Shown: one piece after another, positions 5,727-8,808 of the stretch | Position numbering within the stretch: position 1 is the stretch's first letter | How the letters are laid out: every line of letters begins with the position of its first letter | Assembly (NCBI GenBank): GCA_016292705.1 | Contig: JAEDHZ010000056.1 | Span: forward strand, 1 to 8,808 | From: Clostridiaceae bacterium | GTDB lineage: Bacteria; Bacillota; Clostridia; Oscillospirales; Acutalibacteraceae | Direction: 5' to 3' | DNA length: 8,808 nt | Made by a program: the position numbers and the translations under genes | Notes under the pieces: generated by a model | Databases searched by the model: none | The model's input: only the letters and a program-made list of their open reading frames with translations | What the model was told of the DNA's origin: nothing

Positions 5727-7040
5727 TCAAAGTCTCCAATATTTATATCCGGCGTCTTCAAAGGTTTTATTGTCAAGAATCCCTTTAACATCAATCAGGA
5801 TCTTTGTCTCATTTTTATAAAGGGAATCGAAAAACTCCTTTGAAAGCGCTTTGAATTCATCGTGAGCAACGGCAAGAATGACGGCGTCGCAGTCTTTGAC
5901 ATCTTTCAGCGCCGTAAGTTCAAGTCCGTATTCATGCCTTGCGCCGTCCTTATCGGCAACATCATCGCAGACTATGGGTTCAATTCCGTATTCACGAAGT
6001 TCTCTGATAATGTCAACAACCTTTGAATTCCTTGTGTCAGGACAGTTTTCCTTAAATGTCAACCCAAGAACGGCAACCTTTGCGCCGCTTATCTGAATAC
6101 CGTTTTTCGCCATAAGCTTTATGAGCGATTCTGTCACATACTGTCCCATTGAATCGTTGATTCTTCTTCCTGAAAGGATAATCTGACTGTGGTAGCCGAT
6201 TTCCTCGGCTTTATAGGTGAGGTAATAGGGATCAACACCGATGCAGTGTCCGCCGACAAGACCCGGCGCAAACCTCAAAAAATTCCACTTTGTTCCTGCA
6301 GCCTCAAGAACCGCCTTTGTGTCGATTCCCAGCTTATGGAAAATTATTGAAAGCTCGTTCATGAAAGCGATGTTAATATCACGCTGACTGTTTTCAATAA
6401 CCTTTGCCGCTTCCGCAACCTTGATGCTTTCTGCTTTATAAACACCGGCAAGAGCAACAAGCGAATAAACCTTTGCAACGGTTTCAAGCGTTTCCTCATC
6501 CATTCCGGAAACGATTTTGACAACCGTTTCAAGGCGGTGAACCTTGTCGCCCGGATTGATTCTTTCGGGGCTGTAGCCAACCTTAAAGTCCTTTCCGCAC
6601 ACAAGGCCGGACTGCTTTTCAAGTATCGGAACGCAGATATCCTCCGTTACTCCGGGATATACCGTTGATTCATAAACAACAATGCTGCCCTTTGTGAGAT
6701 TCCTGCCGACAATTTCGCTCGCCGACTCAACCGAACGAAGGTCGGGAGTATGGTCAGCATTGACCGGCGTGGGAACGGCAACAATGTGAAACCTTGCTTC
6801 TTTAAGCCTTGCTTCGTCAGAGGTGAACTCAACCGTAGTTGCCTTAATCAAATCATTGCCGACCTCATTCGTCGGGTCAACCCCGCTTTTATAAACCTCA
6901 ACCTTTTCACGGTTGAGATCAAAGCCGATTACATCAGCTCTTTTTGCAAAAGCAACTGCAATCGGCATTCCGACATAGCCGAGCCCGACAAGAGAAATCT
7001 TTTCTTTCCTTTCAACAATTCTTTCATAAAGTCTGTTCAT
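5727..7040 (-). CDS. tviB: UDP-N-acetylhexosamine 6-dehydrogenase, TviB/WbpO type
   Basis: A 437-residue, full-length nucleotide-sugar dehydrogenase of the UDP-glucose/UDP-ManNAc dehydrogenase superfamily. It oxidises C6 of a UDP-HexNAc twice with NAD+ to give the uronic acid. Domains: N-terminal NAD domain with SLVGLGYVGMP (16-26) and the ribose-binding GFD (39-41); PTPVN (90-94); YESTVYPG (123-130); YSPERINPGDK (156-166); the AEAAKVIEN linker helix (209-217); the catalytic loop LVGGHCIGVDPYYLT with nucleophile C266; and a C-terminal UDP-binding domain with GLTFKENCPDTRNS (326-339). Long stretches match Salmonella TviB as I recall it, which supports UDP-GlcNAc as substrate over UDP-ManNAc or UDP-Glc. 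ATG 7040 overlaps the previous stop (ATGA) and has a modest GGGGT site about 9 nt upstream; an in-frame TTG at 7055 is less likely. Its product is passed to, or its substrate comes from, the adjacent epimerase. Confidence 0.94.
   Translation of the reverse strand: MNRLYERIVERKEKISLVGLGYVGMPIAVAFAKRADVIGFDLNREKVEVYKSGVDPTNEVGNDLIKATTVEFTSDEARLKEARFHIVAVPTPVNADHTPDLRSVESASEIVGRNLTKGSIVVYESTVYPGVTEDICVPILEKQSGLVCGKDFKVGYSPERINPGDKVHRLETVVKIVSGMDEETLETVAKVYSLVALAGVYKAESIKVAEAAKVIENSQRDINIAFMNELSIIFHKLGIDTKAVLEAAGTKWNFLRFAPGLVGGHCIGVDPYYLTYKAEEIGYHSQIILSGRRINDSMGQYVTESLIKLMAKNGIQISGAKVAVLGLTFKENCPDTRNSKVVDIIRELREYGIEPIVCDDVADKDGARHEYGLELTALKDVKDCDAVILAVAHDEFKALSKEFFDSLYKNETKILIDVKGILDNKTFEDAGYKYWRL
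5734..5737 (-). promoter_or_regulatory. Ribosome binding site of the TviC-like epimerase, inside the tviB 3' end
   Basis: GGAG on the minus strand lies in the last codons of the dehydrogenase gene, 8 nt upstream of ATG 5725. It supports the short start MGYSELKF over an upstream ATG at 5794 that would overlap the dehydrogenase by 68 nt. Confidence 0.7.
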
Positions 7041-8131
7041 TTGCGCATACCCCAAAATTCATGTATTGCGTTTAAATATTCATTGACGACCGTTTTTCGG
7101 TCAAATTCCTTTTCAACTTTTTTTCTTGCGGCTGCGCCCATTTCGGCTCGCTGCGCATTGCTGAGCAGACAGAACTTTTCAATTGCGTTTTCAAGGCTTT
7201 TTTCATTCCTTGCTTCAAAGCCGAAGCCTGTCACGCCCTCATCAAAGGTTTCAATACAACCGGGAATATTGCTTGCAAGAACAGGTCTTCCGCCAGCCTG
7301 AGCCTCAAGCAGGCCGTTTGCCATTCCCTCGTGATATGACGGCAGAACAACCGCATGGCTCCGCCTGACAAAGGGACGGACATCCTCCTGCCAACCGAGA
7401 TAATGTATTGCACCGTCTTTTTGGAAGGATTCTTTGAGCTCTTTGCAATCGTCCTCGCACCAGCCGATGATGTCAAGTGTTATGTCATATTTTTGTGCAA
7501 GATTTTCAACCGCCTCGCAAAGCTCAAAAATCCCTTTATCTCTCATCATCCGCCCGATGAAAAGCAGGTGTGTTCCGCTCTCCTGCGGGTACTGTTCAAA
7601 GCTGTGCTTTTCAAGATTGACGCCCGAGCCCGGAACAATTCTGTGCTTTCCGACAGCAATTTTCAGCTGATCAAACTTTTTTGAGTGCTCCTTGTTCTGG
7701 AAGAACATACAGGAAATTTTTCTTGTTGAAAAGCGATACCAAAAAGAGATTAAAAGTGAAAAAAGCTTTCCCTTTTCAAACGCTGCGCCAAGACCCGTAA
7801 TCGTAGAAATGTACGGAATACCCGTTGAGGCAGCGGCAATTCCGCCGTAAAGCGCAGGCTTTATTGTGTATGTCAGAATGATGTCAGGAGAATTCTCTTT
7901 TATCATCTCATTGTATTCTTTTATGAGCTTCATTTCCCTGATAGGGTTCATTCCGTATTGAGTTATCGGAGTGTCCAGAATCCGACAACCGAGCTTTTCA
8001 AAAAATCCGGCGTGCTCCGCTTTTGGCATTGAAAGGAAAACTTCATGTCCCTCACGAACAAGAGCCTCAAGAAGCTCTGTTCTGAAATAGTAGAGCGTTA
8101 CCTCATGGTTTACCAGGAAGAGAATTCTCAT
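7037..8131 (-). CDS. PglA-like glycosyltransferase, family 4 (GT4)
   Basis: A 364-residue GT-B glycosyltransferase. The N-terminus (MRILFLVNHEVTLYYFRTEL) and the TYTIKPALYGGIAAASTGIPYISTITGLG region resemble Campylobacter PglA, which adds the second sugar (GalNAc) to an undecaprenyl-diphosphate-linked sugar. The donor half has PGSGVN (167-172), IGRMMRDKGIFEL (192-204; R194 and K199 contact the donor diphosphate in this family) and the EX7E motif at E268-E276 (EGMANGLLE), followed by AGGRPVLASNIPGC. It directly follows the phosphoglycosyl transferase, overlapping its stop by 4 nt (ATGA), consistent with the two enzymes doing steps one and two of repeat-unit assembly. The upstream ribosome site (GGAAAGAGAG region, about 8148-8139) is weak, so translation probably depends on coupling. 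The donor sugar is uncertain: GalNAc, or GalNAcA made by the next two genes. Family assignment is secure; the PglA-like subgroup is likely. Confidence 0.92.
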   Translation of the reverse strand: MRILFLVNHEVTLYYFRTELLEALVREGHEVFLSMPKAEHAGFFEKLGCRILDTPITQYGMNPIREMKLIKEYNEMIKENSPDIILTYTIKPALYGGIAAASTGIPYISTITGLGAAFEKGKLFSLLISFWYRFSTRKISCMFFQNKEHSKKFDQLKIAVGKHRIVPGSGVNLEKHSFEQYPQESGTHLLFIGRMMRDKGIFELCEAVENLAQKYDITLDIIGWCEDDCKELKESFQKDGAIHYLGWQEDVRPFVRRSHAVVLPSYHEGMANGLLEAQAGGRPVLASNIPGCIETFDEGVTGFGFEARNEKSLENAIEKFCLLSNAQRAEMGAAARKKVEKEFDRKTVVNEYLNAIHEFWGMRK

Positions 8132-8748
8132 TTTGCGTTCTCTCTTTCCAAATTCATTGCTCCCGTTCCGCCCTCAATAACTCCGTCGCTTCTGAGAACG
8201 CCGAGTGCTGTTTTCAAAATGCACCTTATATCAAGCACAAGGCTCATGTTCTCAACATATTCGCCGTCAAGCCTTGCCTTTTCGGATATTTCAAGCGAAT
8301 CTCTTCCGTTGACCTGCGCCCAGCCGGTCAGTCCCGGACGAACATCGTTCGCTTTTAGCTTGTCTCTTTCGGAAATGAGGTCAAACTGATTCCAAAGAGC
8401 AGGACGGGGACCGACAATTGACATTTCACCCTTAATTATATTTATAAGTTGCGGCAACTCATCAAGGCTCGTTTTGCGCAGGAATGCACCGACCTTTGTG
8501 ATATAAGCATCGGGATTTTTCAGCAGGTGAGTCGGCATATCCTTTGGAGTATCCGTCCTCATTGTTCTAAATTTCAGCATTTCAAAGTAAGTTTTATCCT
8601 TACCTACCCTATTTTGCCGAAACACCACGGAACCTTTTGAGTCAAGCTTTACTGCAAGCGAAACAACAGCGAGCAGCGGGCTCAAAATGCAAAGAGCCAA
8701 CAACGAAATAACAAAATCGAGAAACCGTTTAAGCGCCTGATACTTCAT
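8128..8748 (-). CDS. Undecaprenyl-phosphate sugar phosphotransferase (small monotopic phosphoglycosyl transferase)
   Basis: A 206-residue enzyme of the bacterial sugar transferase family, the same size as Campylobacter PglC and Bacillus EpsL and lacking the extra N-terminal membrane domain of WcaJ/WbaP. It moves a sugar-1-phosphate from a UDP-sugar to undecaprenyl phosphate, starting glycan assembly on the inner leaflet. A hydrophobic segment (about 9-34) carries the Ser23-Pro24 break expected for a re-entrant helix. Next come FRQNRVGK (43-50), LKFRTMR (58-64), the catalytic Asp-Glu pair D96-E97 in TSLDELPQL, MSIVGPRP (109-116) and RPGLTGWAQVNGR (137-149). ATG 8748 is preferred: GGGAGGG at 8764-8758 is 9 nt upstream, while ATG 8757 abuts that site and a TTG at 8784 has none. 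The C-terminal tail GGTGAMNLERENAK varies in the family. It is the first complete gene of the visible operon. The first sugar cannot be predicted; no bacillosamine-type aminotransferase is visible. Confidence 0.95.
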   Translation of the reverse strand: MKYQALKRFLDFVISLLALCILSPLLAVVSLAVKLDSKGSVVFRQNRVGKDKTYFEMLKFRTMRTDTPKDMPTHLLKNPDAYITKVGAFLRKTSLDELPQLINIIKGEMSIVGPRPALWNQFDLISERDKLKANDVRPGLTGWAQVNGRDSLEISEKARLDGEYVENMSLVLDIRCILKTALGVLRSDGVIEGGTGAMNLERENAK

Positions 8749-8808
8749 TGCCCTCATCCCTCCCGGAATTAAATTGCCCGACAACCGCTTGAATTTCCCG
8801 GCGAAGTT
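8749..8808 (-). other. Upstream edge; possible 3' end of a preceding operon gene, frame undecided
   Basis: The 60 bases upstream of the phosphoglycosyl transferase contain its ribosome site and no obvious promoter or terminator. Two minus-strand frames could be the end of an earlier gene. One ends at TAA 8771-8769, leaving a 20-nt gap. The other reads LRREIQAVVGQFNSGRDEGN and onward to TAA 8731-8729, overlapping the transferase by 20 nt. Either fits the spacing seen elsewhere in the operon. There is too little sequence to choose between them or to name a family. Confidence 0.3.
8758..8764 (-). promoter_or_regulatory. Ribosome binding site deciding the phosphoglycosyl transferase start
   Basis: The minus strand reads GGGAGGG here, 9 nt before the ATG at 8748 and directly touching the in-frame ATG at 8757. 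Normal spacing favours 8748. This removes 12 residues from the longest possible reading frame and leaves the protein starting MKYQALKRF, the usual N-terminus of small sugar transferases. Confidence 0.75.

Noticed and set aside
6750..7301. A 183-codon open frame on the plus strand, antisense to the dehydrogenase and PglA-like genes
   Set aside because: It lies opposite two well-recognised genes, has no family-like motifs and no credible ribosome site. It is the mirror of their codon pattern.
1..8808. Search for mobile elements, CRISPR repeats, tRNA/rRNA genes, riboswitches and intrinsic terminators
   Set aside because: No gene-free stretch longer than 20 nt exists inside the operon, and I saw no transposase motifs, direct repeat arrays or GC-hairpin-plus-T-tract terminators.

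Overview
The window is a single, tightly packed surface-glycan biosynthesis operon fragment. Every gene I can support lies on the minus strand, so transcription runs from the right end (8808) to the left end (1). The strong Shine-Dalgarno sequences, ATGA stop/start overlaps, slightly AT-rich base composition (judged by eye) and an EpsF-like glycosyltransferase suggest a Gram-positive, probably a gut-type Clostridia member. That placement is inference; there is no rRNA or other phylogenetic marker.

Layout in transcription order: (1) 8748-8128, a small phosphoglycosyl transferase that loads the first sugar-phosphate onto undecaprenyl phosphate; (2) 8131-7037, a PglA-like GT4 glycosyltransferase; (3) 7040-5727, a TviB-type UDP-HexNAc 6-dehydrogenase; (4) 5725-4751, a TviC/WbpP-type UDP-HexNAc(A) 4-epimerase; (5) 4739-3786, an alanine-dehydrogenase-family protein that looks like N5-(carboxyethyl)ornithine synthase; (6) 3766-2399, a CapK/PaaK-like adenylate-forming enzyme; (7) 2394-1261, a 'sugar-transfer associated' ATP-grasp ligase; (8) 1264-167, an EpsF-like GT4 glycosyltransferase; (9) 170-<1, the N-terminus of a GT2 glycosyltransferase cut by the window edge. 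Four junctions are 4-nt ATGA overlaps and the other gaps are 1, 11, 19 and 4 nt. There is no internal terminator, promoter-sized gap, RNA gene, CRISPR array or mobile element. The last 60 bases on the right may carry the end of a further upstream gene, but the frame cannot be decided.

How the genes may work together: TviB and TviC together would convert UDP-GlcNAc to UDP-GalNAcA, the acidic sugar nucleotide of the Salmonella Vi antigen. The phosphoglycosyl transferase and three glycosyltransferases would assemble a repeat unit on undecaprenyl phosphate at the cytoplasmic membrane. Three consecutive genes between the sugar-nucleotide enzymes and the later glycosyltransferases do not belong to a standard capsule pathway: an opine-type reductive condensing enzyme, an acyl-adenylating enzyme and an ATP-grasp ligase. 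The most interesting reading is a decoration module that makes an N-(1-carboxyethyl) amino acid and amide-links it to a uronic acid such as GalNAcA. Chemically similar uronamide-linked carboxyethyl-lysine is known from some Providencia O-antigens. No flippase, polymerase or chain-length regulator is present, so the cluster continues beyond both ends.
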